Positions 7,320 to 16,836 of a stretch of 64,000 nucleotides of DNA are shown here, one piece after another; the first letter of the stretch is position 1, and the number at the start of each line of letters is the position of its first letter. The notes under the pieces were generated by a model. The model was given only the letters and a program-made list of their open reading frames with translations. It made no database searches and was not told where the DNA came from. Source of the DNA: Zhongshania antarctica (GTDB lineage: Bacteria > Pseudomonadota > Gammaproteobacteria > Pseudomonadales > Spongiibacteraceae); the NCBI RefSeq assembly GCF_014202945.1, contig NZ_JACHHW010000007.1, forward strand, positions 62,001 through 126,000, read 5' to 3'. Position numbers and translations under genes: made by a program.

Positions 7320-7913
7320 TTATGGTTGCTGGACACCACTTGCCTGTTTAATACTGGTATTCGTGATTAAGATGGGTTCGACGGGAACATCATCGAAGCC
7401 ACCAACGCTGTGAGTGCGGCTTACAGCGATGTCGCGAACAACGTTTTGTCCGTCTATGACCTTTCCAAATACGGCGTAACCGTCTCTGCCCATTCTGGCG
7501 TCGAGATTCAGATTCATGCCCATATTAAAATAAAATTGAGATTGCGCACTATTTGGATCGTTGGTCCTGGCCATTGCAATGGTCCAGCGTTCATTGCTCA
7601 GTTTGCTCGTTTTAGACTCGTTAATGATCGGGTCACCATTGTCTTTTTCAACGAGGTCTGGAGTGAAGCCGCCACCTTGCACCGCAAAGCGTCGAATAAC
7701 GCGGTGAAATATTGTGCCATTATAAAAATCGCTGCGAACATAGCCTAGAAAGTTCTCAACAGTTATTGGCGCTTTGTCGGCATATAGCTCAACAGTAATA
7801 CTGCCTTTGCTGGTCTCTATAATCACTACGGGATTCGCGTTGGTCTGACTGTGGCCAGTAGTGGGTAACAGTAAACCTAAAACAATTACTAGTGCCGACA
7901 AATAGCGCATCAT
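7320..7913 (-). CDS. Periplasmic cyclophilin-type peptidyl-prolyl isomerase
   Basis: 197 residues. A signal peptide (about 1-21, ending GHS) is followed by a complete cyclophilin domain with FHRVIRRFAVQGGG, ARTNDPNSAQSQFYFN and YAVFGKVIDG. These include the catalytic Arg and the Gln/Phe substrate-pocket residues of the family. The enzyme interconverts cis and trans prolyl bonds and would assist folding in the periplasm, like PpiA. ATG 7913 is chosen over an upstream TTG because GGAG lies just before it and the signal peptide then starts cleanly. Two bases separate it from the upstream SH3-domain gene, so the two are co-transcribed. Confidence 0.88.
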   Translation of the reverse strand: MMRYLSALVIVLGLLLPTTGHSQTNANPVVIIETSKGSITVELYADKAPITVENFLGYVRSDFYNGTIFHRVIRRFAVQGGGFTPDLVEKDNGDPIINESKTSKLSNERWTIAMARTNDPNSAQSQFYFNMGMNLNLDARMGRDGYAVFGKVIDGQNVVRDIAVSRTHSVGGFDDVPVEPILITNTSIKQASGVQQP

Positions 7914-7915
7914 TC

Positions 7916-8587
7916 TCAACTCCAATCAGAGCGTCTTTTTGGCATCATTTTTGGAATGATCAATGTGATCATAACGCCAATTAAAACGGCAAAAGCGCCG
8001 TTTAAGAAAAATTCGTTTTCTTTGTTTTCTCGTAACCGGGCATTGTCGGTTTTTAAAACGTCGACTTCGCTACTGAGCATTTGATTGGATTCCAACAAGC
8101 GTCTGTTGTCCTCGTCTAGCTTGATCGCGTTTGCTGATATTCGTTTGACTTCCCCAAGCTCTTCATTGAGCGCGGTGTTTTCCTGCTCAAGTTCGCTGAC
8201 GATGTTATTGGTTTGAGTGCTGCTTTGGGTGGTGTTTTTTAGTTGTTCACGGAGCTCTTTGTTAGTGTTCGAGAGTTCGGCGACTTGTTGTTTTGCTGCG
8301 GTTAGTAAGGTCCGAGCAACGGGATTTTCAACCAAGTAGTGACTCGGCAGCCAACCCTCAACACCGCGGTCAGTTTTTACCCGAGAGTAGCCACTGTCTT
8401 CGTTCGTTTCGAGTAATTCGAGTTTTTCGCCACTGGGCAGGCCGCGATGAATGATGCGGTGTTTAGTGCTATCGCCGACGCGCAAGGGCACGTATATCTT
8501 GTCGCTGATGTAGCGAGTTTCTGCTAAGGCCATGCTACCTACGCTTAGTAGGAGAAATGATGCGCCGACGATAATCGATTTTTTCAC
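7916..8587 (-). CDS. SH3-domain, coiled-coil membrane protein (YgiM/TIGR04211 type)
   Basis: 223 residues from a GTG start. Order of parts: signal peptide (about 1-23, ending SMALA), a bacterial SH3 domain (about 25-85; YVPLRVGDSTKHRIIHRGLPSG), a coiled coil (about 95-190) and one C-terminal membrane helix (about 193-213) with a basic tail. This is the layout of E. coli YgiM, whose role is not settled. The open frame extends 67 codons further upstream, but those codons overlap the yciI-type gene in another frame and contain no signal sequence, so GTG 8587, with GTGGA before it, is preferred. It is likely anchored in the inner membrane with SH3 and coil in the periplasm. Confidence 0.8.
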   Translation of the reverse strand: MKKSIIVGASFLLLSVGSMALAETRYISDKIYVPLRVGDSTKHRIIHRGLPSGEKLELLETNEDSGYSRVKTDRGVEGWLPSHYLVENPVARTLLTAAKQQVAELSNTNKELREQLKNTTQSSTQTNNIVSELEQENTALNEELGEVKRISANAIKLDEDNRRLLESNQMLSSEVDVLKTDNARLRENKENEFFLNGAFAVLIGVMITLIIPKMMPKRRSDWS

Positions 8588-8672
8588 TGGATTTTCCACG
8601 TTAATAAGCTGCAATAAACGATTAAAAAATAAAGAATAAAGCACTTGGAGGCTTACTTCAATTTTCTTACTT

Positions 8673-8972
8673 TTAGGGCAAAACCTTTTTATAGGGTTTG
8701 ACGGTGACTTTGGCGTATACGCCGGCTGCAATATAGGGGTCGGTATCGGCCCAATGCTGGGCATCGGCCAAACTTGGAAACTCAGCAATAATCAGGCTGC
8801 CAGTAAAACCCGCTTCGCCAGGGTCTTCAGTGTCGATGGCGGGGTGCGGCCCCGCCATGACCAGGCGGCCTTGGCTTTTTAAGTCTTGCAAGCGGGCAAT
8901 ATGATCTGGGCGCGCCTCTAGGCGTTTGGCTAGACTATTGCTTACATCTTCGCTGATTACGGCGTATAGCAT
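8673..8972 (-). CDS. yciI: YciI family protein
   Basis: 99 residues, the full family length, with a ferredoxin-like fold expected. Motifs: N-terminal [10 protein letters not shown], the His of [18 protein letters not shown], and the C-terminal [20 protein letters not shown]. YciI-like proteins are small dimeric cytoplasmic proteins, and a His-Asp pair has been proposed as an active site. The true reaction is unknown. AGGA precedes the ATG by seven bases. It follows the VC0807-type membrane-protein gene by eight bases. In many gammaproteobacteria yciI sits beside the septation gene yciB, and here a different membrane protein occupies that slot. Confidence 0.85.
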   Translation of the reverse strand: MLYAVISEDVSNSLAKRLEARPDHIARLQDLKSQGRLVMAGPHPAIDTEDPGEAGFTGSLIIAEFPSLADAQHWADTDPYIAAGVYAKVTVKPYKKVLP

Positions 8973-8980
8973 GAGTATTC

Positions 8981-9682
8981 CTAGTTAAGTCTGAAAATTT
9001 CTTCAAAGCTCAGCGATGTGAGCTTTTCTATGCGCTTTACCAGATAAAACATCGCACCTAACATGACTATCGTGCAGGGCAGGGCGATAACAGGAAAGCT
9101 TAGGCCAGTCATTTTGCCGAGTTCAGCGCTGTATTCCGCACTGCCAGGTGGACTGATAAGTAATATTTTGGCAAGCGCGTAATTGAGGATGGCAGACAAG
9201 AAAAACGAAAAGGCAATCATATAGGTCGCGGTTTGCAATGCCTTTTGGAATAGCGCGTTGCTATTGTGTTGCTTGAGTGCGTTGGTAACTTTTTCAGTGT
9301 CGATAATTTCATCATTAAAGATAAAGGTTTTTATCAGCGGGTAGGGGGTATAAAGTGAAATTAGCGTCGCGAGGCCAATAAGCGCTGGGATGCTTGCTTC
9401 CTTGATGGCGATATACCCTGCATCGAGCTCTAATAGGCTGATGCCACCAGTTAGCAGGACACTGATAAAGCCCAAAATTGCAAACATATTGGCGCGGCGG
9501 GTTTTTACAAAGTCGTAAAAACCGAAGCCAAGCGGGAAGGCTAGGGCAATTATGATGCTATAGCGGGGGCCAAGATACACCTCGCTACTGAGTTTGGTCA
9601 GTATTAAGGTGGGGATAACGATATTGAACAACAGGTTAACGATGACACTGTGTCGTTGTTTATTTGGCGCCTGTTCCGGCAT
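8981..9682 (-). CDS. VC0807-type integral membrane protein
   Basis: 233 residues with about six hydrophobic segments ([76 protein letters not shown] among them). It resembles the VC0807 family of uncharacterised membrane proteins, which are distantly like the septation protein YciB. Start ATG 9682 is chosen because AGGA lies seven bases upstream; a longer form from 9751 would add 23 residues. It heads a minus-strand run with yciI, the SH3 gene and the cyclophilin gene. The link to yciI suggests it may replace YciB in the cell envelope, but that is inference. Confidence 0.65.
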   Translation of the reverse strand: MPEQAPNKQRHSVIVNLLFNIVIPTLILTKLSSEVYLGPRYSIIIALAFPLGFGFYDFVKTRRANMFAILGFISVLLTGGISLLELDAGYIAIKEASIPALIGLATLISLYTPYPLIKTFIFNDEIIDTEKVTNALKQHNSNALFQKALQTATYMIAFSFFLSAILNYALAKILLISPPGSAEYSAELGKMTGLSFPVIALPCTIVMLGAMFYLVKRIEKLTSLSFEEIFRLN

Positions 9683-9825
9683 ATTGGATCCTAATGTGGG
9701 CTTGCTGTTTAGCGGGTAATGATTGATTAACGCGACCTGCTGTTGCGTCACCGCGGCAGGGCAGTGATAATCCGCCCACTATACCTATTTTCAAAATCCA
9801 TCACTAGCCTCCAAGGGGATTAGCT

Positions 9826-10653
9826 TTGATTGTTGATTTACACACTCACACGACGGCTTCTGACGGTGGACTTTCGCCCTTGGAGTTGGTTCAGCGTGCT
9901 CGTGAGCGGGGTGTGCAATTGTTGGCGATCACCGATCATGACACCGTTGCCGGTTTTGCCGCGCTTAAGGGTGAGGCTGGCGATGGAATGCAGTTGCTGG
10001 CCGGAATAGAGTTGTCGTGCACGTGGTCCGGTGTGAATATCCATGTGCTCGGTTTGGGTATTGATATTATGGCTCCCGCGTTTGTTAGCGAGCTAGAGGG
10101 ACAGCGCAACGCACGAGATTCGCGCGCCCAGGTTATCGGTCAGCGCTTGGATAAACTAGGTTTTGTCGGCAGTTATGAAGCTGCCGCAGAGCTGGCGGCG
10201 GGGCGAGCAATTGGTCGTCCGGATTTTGCTCGATTTTTGGTGGCCGAGGGGCATGTCAGCTCAATGGCGGCGGCCTTTGATAAGTACCTCGGCTCCGGTA
10301 AATTAGGTGATATTAAGGCTGTGTGGCCCGATTTGGGCGAAGTTGTTAGCTGGATTCGTGAAGCGGGTGGCGTCGCGGTTATGGCGCATCCGCTGCAATA
10401 TAAAATGACGAATGCGAAGTTGCGGCGCATGCTGACCGAGTTTAAAGAAGTGGGTGGCGAAGGCTTGGAAGTGTGTAACGGCAAGCCTTCTAATCAAGAC
10501 TTGGCGTATCTTCGACAGCTTTGTCAGCAGTTTGAGCTGGAAGCCTCTGCCGGTAGTGATTTCCATAACCCTAGCAGTTGGTCTGAATTGGGTTGCGACG
10601 CGAAAATCATTGCGCCCTGCAAGGCCGTTTGGGATCGCTGGTGCACGCAATAG
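9826..10653 (+). CDS. PHP-domain 3',5'-nucleotide phosphatase / RNase AM
   Basis: 275 residues, the usual length of E. coli YciV (RnaAM). The metal-binding PHP motifs are present: DLHTHTTASDG at the N-terminus, AITDHDT, GIELSC, HVLGLG, AHP near the middle and GSDFHNP at the end. Family members cut 3',5'-bisphosphonucleotides and trim the 5' ends of structured RNAs using manganese. The start is TTG 9826, with AAGGGGA about eight bases before it and the domain beginning immediately. It is divergent from the VC0807-type gene and leads the yciO-scpA-scpB-rluB run, a conserved gammaproteobacterial order. Confidence 0.88.
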   Translation: MIVDLHTHTTASDGGLSPLELVQRARERGVQLLAITDHDTVAGFAALKGEAGDGMQLLAGIELSCTWSGVNIHVLGLGIDIMAPAFVSELEGQRNARDSRAQVIGQRLDKLGFVGSYEAAAELAAGRAIGRPDFARFLVAEGHVSSMAAAFDKYLGSGKLGDIKAVWPDLGEVVSWIREAGGVAVMAHPLQYKMTNAKLRRMLTEFKEVGGEGLEVCNGKPSNQDLAYLRQLCQQFELEASAGSDFHNPSSWSELGCDAKIIAPCKAVWDRWCTQ

Positions 10654-10684
10654 ATCGATTGGAATATAATTATTGGAGGCTGCA

Positions 10685-11314
10685 GTGAGCCAATTTTTTC
10701 AGATACACCCCGAAAACCCACAGGCCAGATTGATAAAGCAGGCAGCCGATATTATTCGCGGCGGCGGGGTGGTGGCTTACCCAACTGATTCTGCGTATGC
10801 CTTGGGTTGCCATTTGGGGGATAAAAACGCCCTGGAGCGGGTGCGGGCTATTCGTCGTCTCGACGACAAACATAATTTTACCTTGATGTGCAGTGATCTC
10901 TCTGAGCTGGGCACCTATGCGAAGGTTGATAATTCTGCATTTCGTCTATTAAAAGCCCACATTCCGGGGCCGTACACTTTTATCTTGCGGGCTACCCCCG
11001 AGGTGCCGAAGCGCTTGCTGCAGCCCAAGCGTAAAAGTGTGGGTTTGCGGGTGCCCGCTAATCAAATTTGTTTGGATTTGCTGGCGGAGCTTGGTGAGCC
11101 CTTGATGAGTGTAAGCTTGATACTGCCAGGTGAAGAGCTGCCGATGACAGACCCCTATGATATTCGCGATACGATCGGTGGCCTAGTCGATTTGGTAATT
11201 GACGGTGGCTATTGCGGCATGGAAGCAACCTCAGTCATCGATTTGGTGGACGAAGTTCCGGTAATAATACGCAGAGGCCTCGGTGATGTCAGTCAATTCG
11301 AGGATTCACTGTGA
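10685..11314 (+). CDS. yciO: YciO/Sua5-type threonylcarbamoyl-AMP synthase family protein
   Basis: 209 residues. The start GTG 10685 gives MSQFFQIHPENPQ, nearly the same as E. coli YciO; GGAG lies upstream. YrdC-fold motifs: GGGVVAYPTDSAYALGCHLGD, KHNFTLMCSDL, IPGPYTFIL and KRKSVGLRVP. The fold binds ATP and threonine and, in Sua5/TsaC, makes the precursor for t6A in tRNA. YciO itself has weak activity and an uncertain role. Spacing of 31 bases from the PHP gene suggests one transcript. Confidence 0.88.
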   Translation: MSQFFQIHPENPQARLIKQAADIIRGGGVVAYPTDSAYALGCHLGDKNALERVRAIRRLDDKHNFTLMCSDLSELGTYAKVDNSAFRLLKAHIPGPYTFILRATPEVPKRLLQPKRKSVGLRVPANQICLDLLAELGEPLMSVSLILPGEELPMTDPYDIRDTIGGLVDLVIDGGYCGMEATSVIDLVDEVPVIIRRGLGDVSQFEDSL

Positions 11315-11377
11315 CCGGCGGCCAGATCCACGTATAATCGCGCCCTTGGTGGATGATATCGTGAGATCTCAGTAACA

Positions 11378-12325
11378 GTGCAAGACGAGCAGACAGAACA
11401 GCAGCCCGACGCGGTTGTACAAAGCGCAGCAGATGATGCCTCATTGGCGGCAGATCTCCGCGCTGGGCGTTTGGAACCAGTTGTGGAGCCACCAATTGCG
11501 CCTCTGGAAATTATTAGCTTAAAAGCTATTCGTCAGCAGTCCCAGCAAGGGGAGATGCCCTTTGCGGTAGTACAAGGCAAAGCGCTTACTGAAATCCCTA
11601 AAGATTTATATATCCCACCTGAGGCGCTTGAGGTTTTTCTCGAGGCTTTTGAAGGCCCGCTGGATCTCCTTCTTTACCTGATAAAACGCCAGAATCTGGA
11701 CATCTTAGAGATCAACGTTGCGCAAATTACTGAACAGTATATGCAATACGTGAATATGATGAGTGCCATGCAGTTTGAGTTGGCCTCAGAATATCTTCTG
11801 ATGGCGGCGATGCTTGCTGAAATAAAATCGCGGATGTTATTGCCTCGTTCAGCGGAAGCGCTTGACGATGAGGAAGACCCCCGCGCGCAGCTAATTCGGC
11901 GTCTCCAGGAATATGAGCGTTTTAAGCAAGCCGCTGAAAGTATTGATCAGCTTCCTCGTATTGGCCGGGATAATTATATTGCGCTAATTGATCCCCCCGC
12001 TGCGGAAAAACGCCGGGCAGAGCCCGATGTCGATCTTAAGGAACTGATGCTGGTGCTCGGCGACGTGCTTCGCCGCGCTGATTTATTTGAAAGCCACCAA
12101 GTGCAACGTGAAAAACTGTCTACCCGCGAGCGCATGTCAGAAGTACTTGCCGCGCTGCGTTCCGACAGTTTTGTACCTTTTGTTAGCCTGTTTAAGGCGG
12201 AAGAGGGGCGTTTGGGCGTGGTGGTGACTTTTCTGGCGATTATGGAATTGATTAAAGAGTCGCTGGTTGAAATAGTGCAATCCGAAGCTTTTGGCCCCAT
12301 TCACGTGAAAGCGAAAGTGATCTAA
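11378..12325 (+). CDS. scpA: Segregation and condensation protein A
   Basis: 315 residues from GTG 11378. ScpA is the kleisin that bridges the SMC heads and binds ScpB to form a chromosome-condensing ring. The core starts at VFLEAFEGPLDLLLYLIKRQNLDILEI (about residue 85; only the EGPLDLLLYLI part is diagnostic) and continues through ASEYLLMAAMLAEIKSRMLLP to the C-terminal winged helix FLAIMELIKE. About 80 extra N-terminal residues are Gln/Ala/Asp-rich and probably disordered. The stop overlaps the scpB start by one base (TAATG), so the two are translationally coupled. No smc gene is in the window. Confidence 0.93.
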   Translation: MQDEQTEQQPDAVVQSAADDASLAADLRAGRLEPVVEPPIAPLEIISLKAIRQQSQQGEMPFAVVQGKALTEIPKDLYIPPEALEVFLEAFEGPLDLLLYLIKRQNLDILEINVAQITEQYMQYVNMMSAMQFELASEYLLMAAMLAEIKSRMLLPRSAEALDDEEDPRAQLIRRLQEYERFKQAAESIDQLPRIGRDNYIALIDPPAAEKRRAEPDVDLKELMLVLGDVLRRADLFESHQVQREKLSTRERMSEVLAALRSDSFVPFVSLFKAEEGRLGVVVTFLAIMELIKESLVEIVQSEAFGPIHVKAKVI

Positions 12326-13083
12326 TGCTCGAGCAACAACAATTAAAACGTATTTTAGAAGCCGCGCTTATGGCGGTTGGTCGCCCGCTCTCAGTGCAGC
12401 AGCTCAGCGAGCTGTTTGATCCTGAGGACAGACCAACCACGCCCGATATTTTGGATACCTTGAAGACAATTGCAGAAGATTGCGATGGTCGTGGCTTTGA
12501 ACTCAAAGTGGTTGCTAGCGGTTACCGCATGCAAGTTTGTGAAGACCTTGCGCCCTGGGTTGGCCGCCTCTGGGAGGAAAAGCCACAGCGCTATTCGCGG
12601 GCGATGCTTGAAACATTAGCCTTGATAGCTTATCGCCAGCCAATCACCCGTGGCGATATCGAAGATATTCGTGGCGTGGCGGTAAGTTCGCAGATTATTA
12701 AAACCATGCTCGAGCGGGAGTGGGTTAGGGTGGTTGGCCATAAAGACGTGCCGGGGCGCCCAGCAATGTATGCCACAACCCGAAAATTTTTAGATTATTT
12801 TAATTTGCGCAATTTAGATGAATTGCCCAGCCTCGCCGATATTGCCGATTTAGACACCCTCAATGGTGAGCTGGATCTCGACACCGGCGAGTTTAGTCCC
12901 ACCGCAGATAATGCTGAGTCTGAAGCAGACGCCAGCGATGAACATGGTGATGACGAAAACAGTGATTTAGCCTTGAATGACGACGCCAGCGACAGTGTCG
13001 AGCTCAAGCTCAGCGTCGCCGAAAATGGCGATGCTGACGACGACAACCGTGACCCAAATTTCCCACCCGAGACCCTTCTTTAA
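12325..13083 (+). CDS. scpB: Segregation and condensation protein B, with acidic tail
   Basis: 252 residues. ScpB dimerises through winged helices and binds ScpA in the SMC complex. Motifs: [21 protein letters not shown] at the start, then [21 protein letters not shown] and [13 protein letters not shown], all typical. The family is usually about 170-200 residues; here the region after about 175 is a long Asp/Glu/Ser-rich tail (for example [13 protein letters not shown]), probably disordered. It is coupled to scpA upstream and to rluB downstream, each by a one-base TAATG overlap. Confidence 0.92.
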   Translation: MLEQQQLKRILEAALMAVGRPLSVQQLSELFDPEDRPTTPDILDTLKTIAEDCDGRGFELKVVASGYRMQVCEDLAPWVGRLWEEKPQRYSRAMLETLALIAYRQPITRGDIEDIRGVAVSSQIIKTMLEREWVRVVGHKDVPGRPAMYATTRKFLDYFNLRNLDELPSLADIADLDTLNGELDLDTGEFSPTADNAESEADASDEHGDDENSDLALNDDASDSVELKLSVAENGDADDDNRDPNFPPETLL

Positions 13084-13871
13084 TGATACCAACTGATGAA
13101 AAGCTACAAAAAGTTCTGGCCCGCGCTGGTTTAGGTTCGCGCCGAGAAATGGAAAAAGTCATCAGCGAGGGCCGAGTGACCGTCGATGGCCGGGTGGCTG
13201 GCTTGGGTGATCGGGTCGCGGTGGGTGTAAAGATTCAGCTCGACGGAAAACCGCTGCGCATTGAAGGCGCTGCTGCCAGACCGCGAATACTGCTCTATAA
13301 CAAGCCTGAGGGCGAAATCTGCAGCCGTAAAGACCCTGAGGGGCGGCGCTCGGTGTTTGATCGTCTTCCCCGTCTACAGGGCGAGCGTTGGATTTCGGTT
13401 GGCCGACTGGATTTTAATACTACCGGTTTGCTGTTATTTACGACCGATGGCGATCTGGCAAATAAGCTGATGCACCCCTCAACGACAATTGAGCGGGAGT
13501 ACTTATGCCGAGTCATGGGTAGCGCAACCCCTGCGATGATGCAGCAATTGCGCGATGGCGTGCAGTTAGAAGACGGCTTAGCTAAGTTTGCCGACATTGC
13601 TGACGGCGGCGGTGAAGGCTTTAATCACTGGTATTACGTGGTAATTATGGAAGGTCGAAACCGGGAAGTTCGCCGCTTGTGGGAGTCTCAAGGTTTACAG
13701 GTCAACCGCTTGAAGCGCGTCCGCTATGGTTCGGTTTTTATACCCTCCAAGGTCAAAGTAGGGCAGTGGACGGAATTGAGTGACCCTGAAATTGCCACGG
13801 TATACCAAATGGCGGATATGCCGGCGCCGCTGAGCGCGCCAGAGGGCGGGCGCGGTCGGAAGTCGCGTTAG
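13083..13871 (+). CDS. rluB: 23S rRNA pseudouridine synthase B
   Basis: 262 residues. An N-terminal S4 RNA-binding domain ([18 protein letters not shown]) is followed by the RsuA-family catalytic domain with [20 protein letters not shown], which holds the catalytic Asp, and [12 protein letters not shown]. RluB converts U2605 of 23S rRNA to pseudouridine near the peptidyl transferase centre. The basic C-terminal tail (GGRGRKSR) may bind rRNA. It is the last gene of the scpAB transcript, followed at once by a strong terminator. Confidence 0.92.
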   Translation: MIPTDEKLQKVLARAGLGSRREMEKVISEGRVTVDGRVAGLGDRVAVGVKIQLDGKPLRIEGAAARPRILLYNKPEGEICSRKDPEGRRSVFDRLPRLQGERWISVGRLDFNTTGLLLFTTDGDLANKLMHPSTTIEREYLCRVMGSATPAMMQQLRDGVQLEDGLAKFADIADGGGEGFNHWYYVVIMEGRNREVRRLWESQGLQVNRLKRVRYGSVFIPSKVKVGQWTELSDPEIATVYQMADMPAPLSAPEGGRGRKSR

Positions 13872-13879
13872 ACAGGCAC

Positions 13880-13903
13880 AAAAAAGGCCCGCAAGGGCCT
13901 TTT
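13880..13903. terminator. Bidirectional terminator rluB / rmf
   Basis: Stem AAAGGCCC/GGGCCTTT with GCAA tetraloop. T-rich flanks occur on both strands, with the better run on the minus strand, so it should end rluB and also rmf. Confidence 0.9.
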
Positions 13904-13934
13904 GAATGGTGATGGTCAAGGGTTTGTCGTGGTG

Positions 13935-14138
13935 TCAGTGGATTGCTTGTTTTTCAAGCGCGGTAGCGGTGTCGATGCCATCCCAGTGGTCGGTTCGGCC
14001 TTCTCGCCAGCCGGTTAGCCATTCCTGTCTGAGTTGGTCTTGATTATGTGGGCAGTTGTCTTTTTGTCTTCCAGCTATACCGGCCTGATAGCCGCGTTGG
14101 TAAGCTCTTTCGGTCATGTCGCGTTTCTGTCTTCTCAT
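13935..14138 (-). CDS. rmf: Ribosome modulation factor
   Basis: 67 residues from ATG 14138, which has GGAGG ten bases upstream. The frame is open for 27 more codons, but those have no family similarity. Residues MRRQKRDMTERAYQRGYQAG, then IAGR, CP and WLTGWREG, match E. coli RMF closely. RMF binds near the anti-Shine-Dalgarno region of 16S rRNA and makes 100S ribosome dimers in stationary phase. The tail after residue 55 (TDHWDGIDTATALEKQAIH) is about ten residues longer than in E. coli. It is divergent from rlmL; rmf and rlmL are near neighbours in many gammaproteobacteria. Confidence 0.93.
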   Translation of the reverse strand: MRRQKRDMTERAYQRGYQAGIAGRQKDNCPHNQDQLRQEWLTGWREGRTDHWDGIDTATALEKQAIH

Positions 14139-14385
14139 TGGGCATACGCCTCCAGCATTATAGTCAACATGTCGCTCTGGGTTATCGTCAGTGCGCCTAA
14201 CCCAGTTTTCTGGCACCATCGCGAGACTTATCGCGGTGGGAACCCCATGTAATCAAACTTTCATGGTGCTCGTCGAAGACCTATTGCTTATATGCATATA
14301 GTCTTTTAGAAGCAGGTCGTATAAGACGGTATGCTATTGTTTGTAAAAGAATTTAAATTTACTACTAGTTCTCCCCAGAGGTTTT

Positions 14386-16557
14386 ATGAGTCAAAAGCGT
14401 TCTTTTATCGCCACCTGCCCTAAAGGTCTGGAGCAGTTGCTTGCGGCAGAAATCGCGAGCTTAGGTGGTGAGCCGTTGCGGGAAACCGTCGGCGCGATGA
14501 TTTTTAACGCCGATCTCGCGGCGATGTATCGCCTGTGTTTGTGGTCGCGTTTGGCCAACCGTGTAATGTTGATACTGTCGGAGTTTCGCGGTGAGAGTGC
14601 CGATGATCTCTATCAAGGATTGTCTGCTATCGATTGGCAGGATCACATGTTGGCCAGTAATAGTATTAGCGTCGACTTTAATGGCCAGACGGACGAAATT
14701 CGCAACAGCCATTTTGGCGCCTTAAAAAGTAAGGACGCGGTTGTCGATTATTTCCTGGCTCGAGGCGAGGCGCGACCAAGTGTTGATAAAAATACGCCAG
14801 ATATTCGCATTAATATTCGTTTAAATCGGGGGCAAATCACGGCTTGTATCGACTTGTCTGGTGAAAGTTTGCACCGTCGCGGTTACCGTTCCAGTGGTGC
14901 GATGGCGCCGCTCAAGGAAAACTTGGCGGCGGCACTGTTGCTTCGCGCCGATTGGCCAGGTATTGCGAGTCGCGCGGGAGCGTTAATTGACCCCATGTGT
15001 GGCTCCGGCACTTTGCTTATTGAAGGCGCAATGATGGCCATGAATATTGCGCCGGGTTTGCTGCGTCAGCGCTGGGGCTTTCGAGGCTGGCTAGACCATG
15101 ATCAGGCGCTGTGGGAGGGGATTGTTGAGCAAGCTGAGGCTCACCGCAGTTTAGCCTTAACGCGGGAGTGGCCAGAAATTCGCGGCTACGATGCCAATGG
15201 TAAAATTGTTGCTCAAGCGCAGGAAAATATAGAAAACGCGGGTTTGGAGCGTTTCATTAAAGTCTCTCGGCGGGAGCTCGCTCAGTTGGCTAAGCCAACA
15301 CACCGCGAGTTGGATCACGGCCTATTAATTACGAACCCACCGTATGGTGAGCGCTTGGGCGAGCAGGCGGAACTGCTGCATTTGTATCGTCATTTAGGGC
15401 AATCGATGTTGGCGCACTTTAGCGGCTGGCAGGGGGCGGTCTTTACGGGCAATGCCGATTTGGGTAAGCGCATGGGGATTCGCAGTTACAAGCAATATCA
15501 ATTGCTCAACGGCACCATTCCCGCCAAGTTACTGCTGTTCAATATTGGGCCAGAGGCGCAAGTGCGAGAGCGTCGTCCTGATGTTCAGCAAGAGAGCACT
15601 GCGGAAGCGCTGCAGCTGACCTCCGGCGGACAAATGTTTGCCAATCGCCTGCGTAAAAATTTAAAGCGTCTATCGAAATGGCGGACTAAAAACGGCATTG
15701 AATGCTTTCGGGTTTATGACGCAGATATGCCGGAATACGCCGTCGCAGTCGATTGCTACGGCAGCGCGGTGCATATTGCCGAATACATGGCGCCAGTCTC
15801 GGTGCCGGAGGAAGATGCTGAGCGTCGCTTGCGCGAAGTGATTGAGGCGGTGAGCCAAGTATTCAATGTCTCCGCCAACAATATTGCCGTTAAGGAGCGT
15901 CGTCGTCAGCGCGGTAAAGATCAATATCAGCGTCAAGCACCACGCAATACGGTTATGGAGCTTAAAGAAGGCCAAGCCAAGGTTTTGGTTAATCTGCATG
16001 ACTATTTGGACACCGGTTTGTTTTTAGATCACCGCCCGGTGCGTCTTGATATTGCGGCAAGAGCGAAGAATAAACGTTTTTTAAATTTGTTTAGTTACAC
16101 TGCGGTTGCCTCGGTGCAGGCGGGTATCGGTGGCGCTAAGGTCACGACCTCAGTGGATATGTCTCACACCTATTTGCAGTGGGCGCGACGTAATTTGTCG
16201 CTAAACGGTTTGAGTGAATCGCGGCATCGTACAGAGCACGGTGATTGCCGCCGTTGGATGAAAGACTGTAAAGATCAGTACGACCTTATATTATTGGATC
16301 CGCCGACGTTCTCAAACTCTAAGCGTATGGATGATGTCTTAGATATTCAGCGTGATCACAGTGAATTAATTAATGATGCAATGGCGCTGTTGGCGCCAGA
16401 GGGCTTATTGATATTCTCTACCAATAAGCGCGATTTTATTTTAGACCAAGACTTATCTAGTCGTTATAAAATGGAAGACCGGACGCGATGGTCCCTCGAT
16501 GAAGACTTTTCGCGTGGCGGTAAGCCAATCCACTACTGTTGGTATATTACTCGCTGA
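14386..16557 (+). CDS. rlmL: 23S rRNA methyltransferase RlmKL
   Basis: 723 residues, normal length for the fused enzyme. Parts in order: a ferredoxin-like/THUMP RNA-binding region (about 1-160), the RlmL methyltransferase (PMCGSGTLLIEGAMMAMNIAPG and TNPPYGERLG, the NPPY motif for m2G2445), and the RlmK methyltransferase (NLFSYTAVASV, DPPTFSNSKRM) for m7G2069. Both active sites look intact. It acts on 23S rRNA during 50S assembly. AGAGG lies before the ATG. It is monocistronic, with a strong terminator 22 bases after the stop. Confidence 0.95.
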   Translation: MSQKRSFIATCPKGLEQLLAAEIASLGGEPLRETVGAMIFNADLAAMYRLCLWSRLANRVMLILSEFRGESADDLYQGLSAIDWQDHMLASNSISVDFNGQTDEIRNSHFGALKSKDAVVDYFLARGEARPSVDKNTPDIRINIRLNRGQITACIDLSGESLHRRGYRSSGAMAPLKENLAAALLLRADWPGIASRAGALIDPMCGSGTLLIEGAMMAMNIAPGLLRQRWGFRGWLDHDQALWEGIVEQAEAHRSLALTREWPEIRGYDANGKIVAQAQENIENAGLERFIKVSRRELAQLAKPTHRELDHGLLITNPPYGERLGEQAELLHLYRHLGQSMLAHFSGWQGAVFTGNADLGKRMGIRSYKQYQLLNGTIPAKLLLFNIGPEAQVRERRPDVQQESTAEALQLTSGGQMFANRLRKNLKRLSKWRTKNGIECFRVYDADMPEYAVAVDCYGSAVHIAEYMAPVSVPEEDAERRLREVIEAVSQVFNVSANNIAVKERRRQRGKDQYQRQAPRNTVMELKEGQAKVLVNLHDYLDTGLFLDHRPVRLDIAARAKNKRFLNLFSYTAVASVQAGIGGAKVTTSVDMSHTYLQWARRNLSLNGLSESRHRTEHGDCRRWMKDCKDQYDLILLDPPTFSNSKRMDDVLDIQRDHSELINDAMALLAPEGLLIFSTNKRDFILDQDLSSRYKMEDRTRWSLDEDFSRGGKPIHYCWYITR

Positions 16558-16578
16558 GAGCAGGGATAAGGCTGAATT

Positions 16579-16616
16579 AAAAAAGCCCGCAGTGATAATT
16601 CACTGTGGGCTTTTTT
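16579..16616. terminator. Bidirectional terminator rlmL / cold-shock gene
   Basis: Seventeen-base arms (16579-16595 and 16100-scale partner 16600-16616, one G-T pair) with loop TAAT, A-run on the left and T-run on the right. It lies between convergent genes and should serve both. Confidence 0.92.
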
Positions 16617-16629
16617 GCTAAAGATTGCC

Positions 16630-16836
16630 TTAAAGCGCAATGACGTTAGCGGCTTGTGGTCCTTTCTGGCCAGTCTGTACATCAAACTCAACGGCTTGAC
16701 CTTCCGCTAGTGTTTTAAAGCCGGTGCCACCGATAGCGCTAAAGTGAACAAAAACATCTGGGCCGGAATCTTGCTCAATAAAGCCAAAGCCTTTTGTTTC
16801 ATTAAACCATTTTACTTTTCCGGTGCTTCTGGACAT
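16630..16836 (-). CDS. CspA-family cold-shock protein
   Basis: 68 residues, one cold-shock domain. The RNA-binding motifs [20 protein letters not shown] (RNP1) and VFVHFSAI (RNP2) are both complete, ending [10 protein letters not shown]. Such proteins bind single-stranded RNA/DNA and melt mRNA structure. GAGG lies nine bases before the ATG. Which paralogue (CspA, CspD, CapB type) cannot be told from one gene. Confidence 0.93.
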   Translation of the reverse strand: MSRSTGKVKWFNETKGFGFIEQDSGPDVFVHFSAIGGTGFKTLAEGQAVEFDVQTGQKGPQAANVIAL

